From: Lewinellaceae bacterium
GTDB taxonomy: Bacteria; Bacteroidota; Bacteroidia; Chitinophagales; Saprospiraceae
Reading direction: 5' to 3'
Assembly (NCBI GenBank): GCA_016708875.1
Contig: JADJFA010000009.1
Coordinates: 62,001 to 126,000, forward strand
DNA length: 64,000 nucleotides
How positions within the stretch are numbered: the first letter of the stretch is position 1; every line of letters starts with the position of its first letter. The notes under the pieces were generated by a model, which ran no database searches, was not told where the DNA came from, and saw only the letters and a program-made list of their open reading frames with translations. Of the stretch, positions 36,203-46,401 are shown one piece after another. The position numbers and the translations under genes were made by a program.

Positions 36203-36408
36203 ATCATCCCGAATTTTGAGATAATTGGGTTTGATTGATGATTGACGAGTACATGAGTGTTGATTTTTGATGTGCATGGACGATGTTATTATTGACGATG
36301 GCGGCACATCGGCCATTGTCAATCCACCATTACATCAAAAATCAACACTCATGTACTCGTCAATCATCAATCAAACAAAATCAGAAAAACCTCAAATTTC
36401 GGGATGAC
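36203..36408. repeat. MITE-like palindrome with perfect 44-bp arms
   Basis: Arms 36230-36273 and 36332-36375 are perfect reverse complements around a 58-base loop; imperfect outer arms (36205-36220 and 36391-36406) extend the structure. A decayed relative lies at 55020-55180 after rnpA. There is no coding capacity. Confidence 0.85.
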
Positions 36409-36617
36409 TCATGCGAATCAGGGGTTAAAATCACTTAAAAGCCACGTAGTGGCGACTCCGTTTATAGAAAACGAATTCAATCTATGTTCAGAGCCGCGTA
36501 GCGGCGGCACCGTGTCACCGCTACGCGGTTCTGATCAATTTTCATGGTCGTTTTCTATAAACGGAGGCACCACTACGTGGTTTTTAATACCTTTTTTAAC
36601 CCTGATTCGCATGACTC
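36405..36617. repeat. Nested palindromic element upstream of the DUF1761 stop
   Basis: Outer arms GACTCATGCGAATCAGGG (36405-36422) and CCCTGATTCGCATGACTC (36600-36617), middle arms at about 36436-36473 and 36548-36585 (CCACGTAGTGG...TATAGAAAACGA and inverse), and an inner GCCGCGTAGCGGC hairpin. The segment fills the gap between rpsP and the DUF1761 gene. The same GCGAATCAGG end occurs at 54972-54982 and 55163-55175. Confidence 0.8.
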
Positions 36618-36653
36618 AAGTTGGTAAAACTTGACGACGAAATGAATTTCGCC

Positions 36654-37082
36654 CTACCGCCAGGCACTCAAAATGCCGCCCATGATCGCAAGTGTCACCA
36701 TCCAATAGCCAAGATTGGTAAACACCCAGCCCCAGCCGCGCTTTTCAAAAATAGACATGGTGCCAAGTACGGGCAACAGTACGGTGATTGAAACCAAGAT
36801 TCCATGTACCACGCCATGCCCGAATGTGGCATAACTCTGGCCTTCAGGCCCAACATCCTGCCCCGGGCCGGTTACGTTGACGCACATGAAAAAAGAAAGC
36901 AGGAAAGACAGGCCTAATGCTACCACGTACAAAATAGGGTTTGGGCCTTTGCCCAGGCTTTCGAGGGTGAAGCCATTGGCGCGCATCCAGGGCCCGCCAA
37001 GCACGGCGGGGTGGTAATAAACGAAGCCGACGATCATCGGCACGAGGGCTGTTACGCCAATTGCAAGAAAGTTAGGTTCCAT
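36654..37082 (-). CDS. DUF1761 family membrane protein
   Basis: 142 residues from ATG complementary to 37080-37082 (MEPNFLAIGVTALVPMIVGFVYYHP). Four hydrophobic segments: the N-terminal one with GFVYYHPAVLGGPWMRANGF, YVVALGLSFLLSFFMCVNV, GVVHGILVSITVLLPVLGTM and LGYWMVTLAIMGGIL. The YYHP..GGPWM block is typical of DUF1761. Function unknown; inner membrane. The longer upstream ATG is rejected because it adds residues overlapping an AT-rich promoter-like region. Confidence 0.85.
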   Translation of the reverse strand: MEPNFLAIGVTALVPMIVGFVYYHPAVLGGPWMRANGFTLESLGKGPNPILYVVALGLSFLLSFFMCVNVTGPGQDVGPEGQSYATFGHGVVHGILVSITVLLPVLGTMSIFEKRGWGWVFTNLGYWMVTLAIMGGILSAWR

Positions 37083-37208
37083 AAGTAGTGAAAAGTTTTG
37101 TTTTGAAAATGTAGGCAAACGTACAAATGGAATTCGAATTTGCAGATTATAAAACAAAAAATTTTATAAATTTTTTTGTCCGTATGATCAAGATGTGCCC
37201 AAGGAGGC

Positions 37209-37242
37209 AAACTTCCCGAAAGTTTTAAACTTTCGGGAAGTT
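37209..37242. repeat. AACTTCCCGAAAGTT palindrome
   Basis: Arms 37209-37223 and 37228-37242 around a 4-base loop, in the gap between the DUF1761 gene and the downstream end of the next minus-strand gene. Same family as the repeat inside the methyltransferase (23002-23034). Confidence 0.8.
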
Positions 37243-37256
37243 CAAAGCCCCGCAAA

Positions 37257-38519
37257 TCAACGCCTGATTTGCAAAGGTTTTGCCCCCATCTTTCCGTCGT
37301 TTCCAAGGACTTGAAGGATGTAATTCCCATTAGGCAAATTGCCCAATTGGAGGGTTTCTTCGCCTTGGCTGTGCAGGTTTTGCGAACGAACTGGACGACC
37401 CTGCTGGTCAAAAACCATAGCCTGGGTCAATCCCGCTCCTTGTATGGTGACAGCGCTGTTGGCAGGGTTGGGGAAGATTTTGAAATCTGCAACTGCAAGC
37501 GCATGCGTAGAGAGAAGCACTGCATAATAGTTGTTACGATAACTGACTAAAAACCAAGAGGTTCCATCCCACGATTCTGACCGTTCACTCATGTAGTTGT
37601 TCTCTTGGTTGAAGACGCCAAACTGTCGGTAAGAGCCTTGCCAGGTGTTGTTTATCCAATTCGAAGCAATCCAATAAGTGAGGTTGTTTTCTGCATCGTA
37701 CGTGTAATCAGTCAGAGAACTGTTTACCCAAGTTGCGCCATTCCAATCCTGCGCGAGGTCCTGAAGGACGTTTCCGTTTGCATCGTAGTTGTGTGAAGTT
37801 TGATAGCTGTTTGCCCAAGCTGTGCCGTCCCATTGCTCAAATAAGTATTGAATCATGTTTCCACTTCCGTCAAAGGTCTCGGTGGTGCGGCTATATTCTT
37901 TCCATGTGAGGTTTTCCCAAGTATAGGTAGTTTCGGTTTTGCTATTGGGTGAGTAAGCGTAATCAACACGAGTATTATCTATCCAATTGCCAGCGTCAAG
38001 TTGTTGAGAGATTGACATTAGCAACAAGTTTTGGGCATCATAAGTATAAAGGATTCGGATTGAACCTTGTGTGTAACTCAGCATATTCCCGTTTGCATCG
38101 TATACATAAGTTGTCAACGAATGCATAACCCAAGCCGTGCCATTCCAATTTTCTCGCAAACCGGAAAGCAGGTGGCCCTCATTATCATAGGTGAAAATGA
38201 AGCGGTGTGAATTCGTCCACCCATTGATATCGTTTCCGGTCTGGGAAAGCTGATAAAGCAGGTTTCCATTTGCATCGTAGGTAATGTCGGTGGCGCGATG
38301 ATCCAGGTACCAACTGCCCGTAGAGTCTATGTTCCAAGTTTTCTTTTGGTTAACCAACAGTTGGCTGTTGTAGGCCAATGTTGTGGAATCCCCATAATAG
38401 GGAACCCCTGCTCCATCCACAAGGGCATAAGTTTGGGCAATAAGAAGGGAGTTCTGCCCGTATGCGGGCGATGAGGCCAGAAGGCCAAGAAGCACGAAGA
38501 TTGTAGCGAAGTGTTTCAT
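37257..38519 (-). CDS. YD-repeat-like T9SS surface protein, paralogue 1
   Basis: 420 residues with signal peptide (MKHFATIFVLLGLLASSPAYG/Q). The body holds about eight repeats of roughly 35-40 residues with a YDxNGN core followed by an NWNGTAWV element (TYDANGNLLYQL, TYDNEGHLLSGLRENWNGTAWV, NYDANGNVLQDLAQDWNGATWV, TYDAENNLTYWIASNWINNTW), resembling the YD repeats of RHS proteins. The C-terminus is a T9SS type A domain (FPNPANSAVTIQGAGL, FDQQGRPVRS, LPNGNYILQV). Likely surface adhesin or matrix protein. It lies head to tail with a related gene. Confidence 0.86.
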   Translation of the reverse strand: MKHFATIFVLLGLLASSPAYGQNSLLIAQTYALVDGAGVPYYGDSTTLAYNSQLLVNQKKTWNIDSTGSWYLDHRATDITYDANGNLLYQLSQTGNDINGWTNSHRFIFTYDNEGHLLSGLRENWNGTAWVMHSLTTYVYDANGNMLSYTQGSIRILYTYDAQNLLLMSISQQLDAGNWIDNTRVDYAYSPNSKTETTYTWENLTWKEYSRTTETFDGSGNMIQYLFEQWDGTAWANSYQTSHNYDANGNVLQDLAQDWNGATWVNSSLTDYTYDAENNLTYWIASNWINNTWQGSYRQFGVFNQENNYMSERSESWDGTSWFLVSYRNNYYAVLLSTHALAVADFKIFPNPANSAVTIQGAGLTQAMVFDQQGRPVRSQNLHSQGEETLQLGNLPNGNYILQVLGNDGKMGAKPLQIRR

Positions 38520-38593
38520 AAAAATAGAGTTTGGTTTGGCAAATTACCAGCAACAAAACTATTCATTACTTATCATACGCTTACACTTAAAAT

Positions 38594-39790
38594 TCAACGC
38601 CTTATCTGCAAAGGTTTAGTCCCCATTTTTCCATCGCTGTCAAGGACTTGGAGGAGGTAATTCCCGGCAGGCAGATTGCCCAATTGAAGGGTTTCCTGGG
38701 CTTGTCCCTGAAGGCTTTGCGAACGAACGAGACGGCCCTGCTGGTCAAATATATTGGTGTGTGTAAGGCCCTCGCTTTCGAGGGTGACTGAGGTGCTGGC
38801 AGGATTGGGGAAAATCGTGAAGTTGGCAGCGCTTGGTGTATTGGTCGAAACTGGCGAATAATAGTAATAGTGATAAGTATTTCTTTTGGCCCAAAACACC
38901 GTCGAGCCAATAATCTGTTTGCGAAAAAACAATGTCAGCTTCTGAGTCATACTCGAAATTTGTTTGACTGCTGTTTACCCATGCGCTATCAATCCACCAC
39001 TCCTGTAATAAATAAATAGGGTTTTGGTTATTATCGTAAACCCAAGAGCGTTTCGTGTTTAGCTCCCAAATTGTATCATTTTTCCAAGTTTCCCAAATGT
39101 AAAGTGCAAGGTTTCCATTGTTGTCAAAAGTTTCAGTGCTTTTTGAGAAATTATCCCAATCGCTACCTGACCATTGTAATTGCAATTTCGTAATGGAGTT
39201 GCCCCAGGAATACTATTGTATGAATAGACACTACGTTGATTATTTATCCAAATTCCATTGGTATAATATTGAGATGTGATCGTATCAAGTTTATTTTGGT
39301 CATTGTAAGTATAAAAAGACCGTGAGGTATTGCGCAAAATTGTCAATAATTGTCCATTTGTATTATAGCTGTAATAAACACTGGTACCCACAACCCAGGC
39401 ATTATTTTGCCAGTTTGAGTAGTTGAGTGTCAATAAAAGGTTGTTAGAATCGTATGTGTAAATTTCTCTGGTTTTGTTTTCCCAGATAGCGTTCTCTAAA
39501 AGCTGCTCTATTTGGGTTAAAACATTGCCTTCATTATCAAAAGTCCTCAGGTATCGCTTGGCTCCGACAGTTTGAAGGAAATAAATATTCTGCCAATTGG
39601 TTTCTTCCAAAAGATTGTTTCTCGTGTCATAAACGAAGAGCGTTGAGTCTTTTACCGACAGGCTATCATTCAAGTCCTGGAAAGAGCGGTAAACGCGGTT
39701 CTTCAATAACTTGCCATTCCCACCCTGCCCGAAAACAGGCGAGGCGGCCAAAAGACCAAAAAGTGCAAGCGTAACGAAAGTCTGTTTCAT
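38594..39790 (-). CDS. YD-repeat-like T9SS surface protein, paralogue 2, with two frameshifts
   Basis: Start at ATG complementary to 39788-39790 (MKQTFVTLALFGLLAASPVFG/Q). Same plan as its neighbour: repeats such as FVYDTRNNLLEETNWQ, TYDSNNLLLTLNYSNWQNNAWV, FDNNGNLALYIWETW and EYDSEADIVFS, then a T9SS domain almost identical to that of paralogue 1 (FPNPASTSVTLESEGL, FDQQGRLVRSQSL). Frames change near 39195 and near 38890 (a T-run). Each change is one base and repair gives uninterrupted repeats. A tandem duplication of one ancestral gene is the simplest origin. Confidence 0.8.
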
Positions 39791-40101
39791 AATATATTGA
39801 GCGTTTTGAACTGGCACAAAGATCATCGAAATCGATCGTCGTAAAAAAGGACACTTTTACGTTTCCATTCTGAGGAAGCCAAGTTGCTTGTACGATGTTA
39901 AAATCTGTCTCGTTCCGGTTAAATCCCCGCACGCCCCAACTTTTTGTCCAAAAATGAGTTTAATTTGCCCCCCCTAAACAACCTTTGGCAATCCTGAGTG
40001 CTCTTTTGAAATGGTGACCAAACTTTCCGAAAGTTTAGGACTTTCGAGAAGTTGACAACCTCCTACGCTTTCGGCTTCGGCGGTTAAAACGACTGAAAAT
40101 T
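39791..40101. other. Divergent intergenic region with palindromic repeat
   Basis: Lies between the minus-strand YD-repeat gene and the plus-strand DUF4175 gene, so both promoters should be here. 40020-40054 is an AACTTTCCGAAAGTT-type palindrome (one arm altered, CTTTCGAGAAG), followed by a CTACGCTTTCGGCTTCGGCGG word of another dispersed repeat just before the DUF4175 start. I find no convincing promoter pair. Confidence 0.6.
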
Positions 40102-43100
40102 ATGCAACGCGACAACTATTCCCTCCTCATCGAGAAGCTCGACGGCTTCATTCGCAAATTTTATATAAATCAACTCCTGCGCGGAGCCTTGTACACCGTA
40201 GGCGTGGTGCTGGGCCTGTTCATACTGCTCAACGTGGCGGAGTACTATTTCTACTTCAGCACGGGCGTCCGCACCGGTCTACTGTGGGGATTTTTGGTCT
40301 TGAGTGCGGTGACGGTGTGGCAATGGGTGGCCCTTCCGCTCATGCACTATTTCCACCTGGGGAAAGTCATCAGCCATGAAAAAGCGGCCAGCATTATTGG
40401 CGAACATTTCACGAACGTGAAGGATAAACTGTTGAATATCTTGCAGTTGAAGCAGCAAAGCAACAACGCTATTTACGCCGAACTCATCAACGCGAGCATC
40501 AACCAAAAAAGTGAGGAAATCAGGATTGTGCCGTTTCAGGCTGCCATTGACCTGGGCAAAAACCGCAAATACCTGCGCTACGCCCTGCCGCCTGTAATGC
40601 TGCTCCTGTTCCTGATCCTCGGCGCACCCAATATTCTCCGTGAAGGCACGATGCGTCTTTGGAACAGCAGCACCAAGTTTGAAAAACCAGCCCCCTTCAA
40701 GTTTTTGATCAATCCGGACTCGCTTCGGGCCGTGCAGTTTTCCGACTTTGTGCTGAACGTGAAAGTGGATGGCGCTGTCTTACCCAACGAGGTGTTTATC
40801 TCGCTTGGGAATGTGCAGTACCGTCTCGAAAAAAACGCGGCCAATGAGTTTTCCTACAAATTCACGAACGTCCAGAAAGACACAGAATTCAAATTGTTTT
40901 CCGCCGGCGTGGAAAGCCGCGACTACACCCTGAACGTCCTGCGCAAACCAAACATCCTGTCGTTCAATACCAAACTCAATTTCCCGGCCTACATCGGGCG
41001 CGCCAACGAGGAACTTTCCAATGTGGGTGACCTTGTAGTGCCGCAGGGCACGGATATTGGCTGGGTGTTCAATGCTCAAAACACAGACAATCTGCAACTT
41101 CGCTTCGGATCGAACGCCGGGGAAGAGGCCAAACGTTTTGATGACGAACTTTTCCAGTTTCGTCGCCGTGCCCTCAAAGACGAGACCTACAAACTTTTCC
41201 TGAGCAACTCGATCCTGCAAGGCGCCGACTCGGTGGCCTACACCATCACGGTCATCCCTGACCTGCACCCGCAGATTTCGGTGGAAGAATTCAAAGACAG
41301 CTCGAATCTGCGCCTCGCCTTTTTTGCCGGCGATGCATCGGATGATTACGGCATTCACACCCTTACGTTCAATTACCAGATCAAAAAAGCGAAGGGCGGG
41401 CAATTGCCGATGAATAGTAGTAAAATCGGAAATCCCAAAGGCAAGCAATCGCAGTACGATTACTCCTGGGACATCAGCAACCTCAACCTGGAACCAGGCG
41501 ATGAGGTGCAATACTATTTCGAGGTCTTCGATAACGACGGTGTAAACGGATCCAAAAGCGCACGCACAGGGCTAATGACCTATAAAATGCCCACGCTCGA
41601 CGAGTTCCGTCAGCAGCAAGCCGACAACTCCGAGGAAATCAAAAAAGACCTGGAAAAGGCCCTGAAGGAGAGCCTGAAAATCCAGGAAGACCTGAAAAAA
41701 CTCCGCGATAAAGTGCTGCAAAAGAAGGAGATGGACTGGCAGACCCGCAAGGAAATGGAAAAACTGATGGACCGCCAGAAGCAACTCCAACAGGAATTGG
41801 AACAGGCCAAGCAGACTTTTGACGAGAACAAACAACAGCAAAAAGAATTCAACCAGGAGAACCCTCAATTGCAGGAAAAGCAGGAGAAGTTGGACAAGAT
41901 GTTCGAGGAAACCATGAACGAGGACATGAAAAAACTCCTCGAAGACATCCAGAAACTGCTCGAAGAACAGAACAAGGACGAGATGCTGGAGAAAATGGAA
42001 GATATGCAAATGAGCAACGAGGAACTCAACAAAGAATTGGAGCGCCTTGAAGAGCTTTACAAGCAACTTGAAGTCGAGCAAATGCTCGACCAACAAATAG
42101 AGCAATTGGAAGAACTCGCCAAAGAACAGGAGGAACTAGCCAAGGAAACCGAGGAAGAGAAAAAAGGAACGGAAGCGCTTGAAAAGAGCAACAAAAACTC
42201 AACGAGAAGTTGGAGGAATTGGACAAGAAGATGGACGAACTTTTGAAAAAGAATGAGGAACTGAAGCGTCCAGAAAAGATCGAGGACAACCAACAAGAAA
42301 TGAACGACGCAAAGCAAGAGCAGAAAGAGGCGAAGGAAAATATCAACAAAAAGACAACAAAAAGGCAGGTAAAAAGCAGAAATCAGCGGCCAACAAAATG
42401 AAGGAAATGGCCAACAAGATGAAGCAGGGCAAGGAAAGCGGCGAGCAGGAACAAATGGAGGAAGACCTCAAAACCATCCGCCAATTGTTGGAAAACCTCG
42501 TAGGGCTATCATTCGCACAGGAGCAGAACAAAAAGGACGTGGAAACCACCACACCCAACACGCCACGATATGTCGAACTGGCTCAGCAGCAGTACAAAAT
42601 CAAAGACGATTTCAAACTCGTGGAAGACAGCCTTCAGGCCCTCGCAACACGCCAGTTCCAGATTGAAGGCATTATTACAGAGAAGGTGACAGAAGTAAAA
42701 GCCAATCTCAAAAACAGCCTCGAAGAACTCGAAGAACGCCGCACCAACACCGCCAACGAATACCAGCACCGCACCATGAAGGGGCTGAACGACCTCGCGT
42801 TGTTACTTGCCGAATCTATGCAGCAGATGCAGGAGCAGATGGCCGCCGATATGCCCGGAAGCCAGAGCTGCGACAAGCCCGGTAAAGGCAAGGGTAAAGG
42901 AAAAGGCAAGGGCAAAGGGGACGGAGAACCCAAAGACAAGATGAGCAAAGGGCAGGAGGACATCAATAAAATCATGAAAGACCTTAAGGAGCGGCTTGAA
43001 AAACAGGGCAAAGACGGGAAGGAGAAAGGTGGCAAGGAGAAACCTGGCGGCGGCGGTGGCGGCACCAATCCCGGCAACAGCAAAGAGTTCGCGCAACTCG

Positions 43101-43516
43101 CTGCCAAACAAGCAGCCCTCCGCGATGCGCTCCGCAAACTACAAAAAGAAAAACAGGAGCAAGGCAAGGGCGACAAAGCCCTTGACGATATCATGGACGA
43201 GATGAACAAGATCGAGATTGACCTCGTCAACAAGAAACTGACCAACGACATGCTGCAGCGCCAGGAACAAATCCTGACCCGCCTGCTCGAACACGAAAAA
43301 GCCGAGCGGGAACGCGAGCAGGACGAACAACGTGAAGCCGAAGTGGCCCGCCAGCAGCAGCCAAAAATGCCGCCAGCCCTGGAAGAATATTTGAAAAAAC
43401 GCCGCGCTGAGGTGGAGCAGTTCCGCACGGTTAGCCCGGCTTTGAAGCCTTATTACAAGCAGCTGGTGGAAGAGTATTTGAAGGGGAAGCCGCACGGCAG
43501 CTGGGCAGTAGAGTAG
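40102..43516 (+). CDS. DUF4175 family large membrane-anchored coiled-coil protein, two frameshifts
   Basis: About 1135 residues after repair. It begins with two or three membrane spans (LYTVGVVLGLFILLNVAEYYFYF, GLLWGFLVLSAVTVWQWVAL and YALPPVMLLLFLILGA), then beta-rich domains (about 200-490), then a very long Gln/Glu/Lys coiled coil (about 500-760). A linker (GKGKGKGKGKGDGEPKDK), a Gly run (GGGGGGTNPG) and a helical C-terminus ending LEEYLKKRRAEVEQFR follow. Both breaks are in A-rich coiled-coil DNA, near 42190-42200 and near 42350-42365. Repair gives QQKLNEKLEELDKKMDELL and then KKAGKKQKSAANKMKEM. DUF4175 proteins are widespread in Bacteroidota but uncharacterised. Length and order of segments fit the family. 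Confidence 0.87.
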
Positions 43517-43527
43517 GCAGTGGCAGC

Positions 43528-43570
43528 AAAACGGGCATTTCGCGTAGAGTGGGATGCCCGTTTTGTTTAT
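43528..43570 (+). terminator. Terminator of the DUF4175 gene
   Basis: AAAACGGGCAT (43528-43538) pairs with ATGCCCGTTTT (43554-43564), followed by GTTTATTTT. It lies 12 bases after the stop codon. Confidence 0.75.
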
Positions 43571-43643
43571 TTTCTATTGAAAATTAGGCACTTGTAAAAA
43601 CTGACAATTCAGGATTTATGGTAAAAAAGTGAATATCCACAGA

Positions 43644-44063
43644 ATGAACCCTTTCAGGCACAATTATATAATATTGACTTTTACGTTTCTCTTTTCTGTT
43701 ACCACATCCTACGGACAGGTAGGGAGATGTGATACTGTTTACAGCAATCCAGAAACACCACCCCAATATTACCAAGACACCAAAGGGCTTTTCGATTACT
43801 TTACAAAAGCGTTGGTTCCAACTATTAGTGATTGCATAAAGCGTGACACAGGAATTATAGCAAGTTTATATATCATCTTGACAATAGACAATAACGGTAA
43901 AATAATTGATGCAACTTTTCCAAGACAGAACTTGACTTCAACTTGCAAAGCCGATTTAAAGAAAAAACTTTTAGCAATGAGTGGCTGGAAAGCAGGACAA
44001 GCAAATGGTCAACCTGTTTGCAGTAATTTTATTTGGCCAATTGGGTGTTTGAAATGGGAGTGA
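43644..44063 (+). CDS. Small exported TonB-C-like protein
   Basis: 139 residues from ATG 43644 (43629 is an alternative). Signal peptide NYIILTFTFLFSVTTSYG/Q. The C-terminal about 80 residues (IASLYIILTIDNNGKIIDATFPRQNLTSTCKADLKKKLLAMSGWKAGQANGQPV) resemble the TonB C-terminal fold, in which a strand plus a W-K-A-G-x-x-N-G-x-P motif is typical. There is no transmembrane anchor beyond the signal, so it is probably a periplasmic TonB-C-like protein rather than an energy transducer. It is more AT-rich than the neighbouring genes, suggesting separate ancestry. Confidence 0.72.
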   Translation: MNPFRHNYIILTFTFLFSVTTSYGQVGRCDTVYSNPETPPQYYQDTKGLFDYFTKALVPTISDCIKRDTGIIASLYIILTIDNNGKIIDATFPRQNLTSTCKADLKKKLLAMSGWKAGQANGQPVCSNFIWPIGCLKWE

Positions 44064-44604
44064 CAGGATGCCCAATATTGATTTTTCATTTTTAAAATCA
44101 GGTGTTTATAGAAACTTGACAGTATAGGATTTCATGGTAGAAACAAATTTTCATCCATGAAATCCTATGTTTCATTTTTGAAATTTCATGGTAAATATGT
44201 AATATGAACCATGAAATATTGTGCGGGTCATAAGCCCCTTCGGTATACACACTTCTACTATTGATATTCAACCAATAGTCAAGCATTTAACGATCAAAAG
44301 CGTTTGGTTCGAGCACAATTCCCCGGATTTGTCATCTTGACGAGGCCTGTCCGCATCACGTGCGCTTTATCTGAGTGCATGCGCTTGCAGGCACTCACAA
44401 GGGCAAATACTCGGGTACGCGCACTTGATGCGGACGGGTCTCGTCAAGATGACAAAGCTTGGTTACTCGATTGGCAAATAAGGGAATGGTACATAATTCA
44501 TAATCAACCTATTTTGTGTAGATACCGCAAGTAATAAAACCCGCGCAAGGCATCTTTTGCCATGAAAATGAGCAATTCCAGTTACCATTTTTCATGATAA
44601 GCAC
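44064..44604. repeat. Gene-free interval with nested palindromes
   Basis: 44090-44220 contains several TTTCATGGTA/TACCATGAAA words in both orientations. 44331-44365 and 44418-44453 are long arms (GTCATCTTGACGAGGCCTGTCCGCATCA and its inverse with few mismatches) around a loop; a shortened relative (GACGGGTCTCGTC.AGATG) is at 54019-54039. I see no gene or structured RNA I can name. Confidence 0.7.
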
Positions 44605-46000
44605 TCACCCCAACATCGCCAAAAACCACTCCTTCTCCGTCAAAATCTCCGCTCCCACAATAGCAGCCCGCAAGGCCTCCACTACCTCCTTTTTCTTGAA
44701 ATCCAGGGCCATCAACTGCTGCGTATAGGCTACGATCAGGCCGTAATTCGTGCGGTGATAGCCGATGCTTGTATGCCGTTTGATGTAATTTTTCATGCCT
44801 TTCAAGTGGCTCTCCAGGAGGTCAAATTCACCGGATTCGTAGAAGATTTTTAGTTGCAAAGTCTTGACGGTTAGGTTGTTAATCAAGTCCTTGTAATCGG
44901 AGCGTTTGCAGGTTCAGGAGCGCAGTTTTGAAATCGCGGCGAGCATAGGCCACACGGGCGAGACCGAGGCTGGCTGTTATTTCTCGCCATTGGCGTTCGA
45001 GCAGGTTTTTATGCTCGAGAATGAAACGCTCCACCCAATCCAACTCCCCTATCCTGAGCGCGATGGCGATGATGTTGTTGAAGGCAAATCGTGAGATCTG
45101 TCCGTTTTCCAGCAATAGATTGCGGGACAAGGCGCCTTGATACAAATCGAGCGTGGCCCGAAGCCAGCCTTCTGCTGATTGGTTGATTTTCTTGATGCCG
45201 AAATTGATCGCCAACAGGTAGAGTGTGCGCAACTCATTGGGCGGAAAGACCTCGGCATGGGCATCGAGTATTGCTCTGAACCGTTCAAAATGTCGCTCCG
45301 CCGCAGACAGGTCCGTCTGGAATTTATAACAGTAATAGTACAAGCCCACTGCTGGGGTTTCCAAAAGATTCCCAGATTCAACATGAACTAAAATTTCATT
45401 CAGCAGCCCAAAATGATAATCTGCTTTGAATACGGTTTGATGGGAAACAGCCGCACAAGCCAAACGCAACTTCCGCGCAATAAAGGCCGTATCCATCAAG
45501 TCGGAAGTAGCCTGAAGATTAAAAACTTCCGTCCGCAGTGTAAGCGTATCAAACTGATAGCGTTCCCATTCCACCAGATTCAGGTCGTGGAAATAATCGG
45601 CATGGCGCCAGGGTTGCTGCTCGCGGTTTTGGCGGGCTTCCCGGAGGGTGATGTTGAAGTGTTTGCCCAGATTGCGCTTTCGGTAAGCGGCGGCAAGCCT
45701 GATCTTGGCGCGTCCTTCGTCCTGGAATTTCTCTGAGTAGGCGAGGTATTTTTCCAACAGAGCCAGCAAGGCCGAATTGGTTTGACGTGTCTTGACCCCG
45801 CCTTCGGTCTTGTTTAAAACGGCGGCTGCTTCCGCATCTTTGGGCAAACGCCCGGCTCGACGGCAGGCATCCAGATAATCGAACAGCAAGACGGGCTGCT
45901 GGCGGGCATTGAAAAAGGGCGAGCGCACAAACTTGCCGAATTCGCGGGCTTCCGCTGCAGTGAGCGAGGCAAATGCTTCCCAGAGGAGTGTTTTTTCCAT
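44605..46000 (-). CDS. Helical-repeat protein, paralogue 1 (one frameshift), divergent from surface protein gene
   Basis: About 464 residues after repair; start at ATG complementary to 45998-46000 (MEKTLLWEAFASLTAAEAREFGKFVRSPFFN). It is all helical and TPR-like in texture. Shared with the gene at 58154-59551: the N-terminal KFVRSPF block, the middle block LLYLLAINFGIKKINQ versus DLYLMAINFCIRRINQ, LLENGQISRFAFNNI versus LLENGILSRWTYNNI, and the C-terminal GYHRxNYxxIV and LTExxWxL blocks. The frame breaks near 44895-44900 (one base), after NLQTL; repair continues SDYKDLINNLTVKTLQLKIFYE. No catalytic motif. It may regulate or assist the divergently transcribed surface protein. Confidence 0.78.
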
Positions 46001-46017
46001 GGCGTCGTTGTTTCGGG

Positions 46018-46085
46018 TTGCCACTAATTGCACGAATTTCACTAACAGAGAACCCAATTCGTGTAAATTAGTGCAATTAGTGGCA
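46018..46085. repeat. Inverted repeat of CCACTAATTGCACGAATT units
   Basis: TTGCCACTAATTGCACGAATTTCACTAA (46018-46045) faces ATTCGTGTAAATTAGTGCAATTAGTGGCAA (46057-46086). It lies in the 5' region of the helical-repeat gene, between it and the surface protein promoter, and could insulate the two. Confidence 0.75.
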
Positions 46086-46197
46086 AACAAATTCACACAA
46101 AGTAAGCATGATTAAATCATTTATTTTATTTTAAAGTATTAATAATCAATTATTTGAATTTTTTTTATAAAAATAGAGGGGAACAAGTTTGAAAAAA

Positions 46198-46233
46198 TGT
46201 CTTTGCACAACCGGGCAGCAAGCCCAACATTTG
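46198..46233 (+). promoter_or_regulatory. Promoter of the first large surface protein gene
   Basis: TGTCTTTG (46198-46205) as -33 and AACATTTG (46226-46233) as -7, separated by exactly 20 bases. The same arrangement with the same 20-base spacing precedes the surface gene at 59813. The leader to the ATG at 46402 would be about 165 bases. Confidence 0.62.
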
Positions 46234-46401
46234 TAGCATCAAAGGACTATCAGGGGCACACCTAAAATATAATGTTGATAAAGGGGTGGGGGTGGGGTGC
46301 CCCCCTCCGCTACAACCCAGAAAATTCGCTCCCTGTATTTCTCTCATCAGCACAAGGATTTCAATGATTCGATGTGCGACAAATTTGAAAAGCCACTTAA
46401 T

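Noticed and set aside
44064..44604. Possible structured RNA or tRNA in the gene-free interval
   Set aside because: The pairing found is explained by dispersed palindromic repeats; no cloverleaf, CCA end or T-loop motif was found. No tRNA or rRNA gene was seen anywhere in the window.
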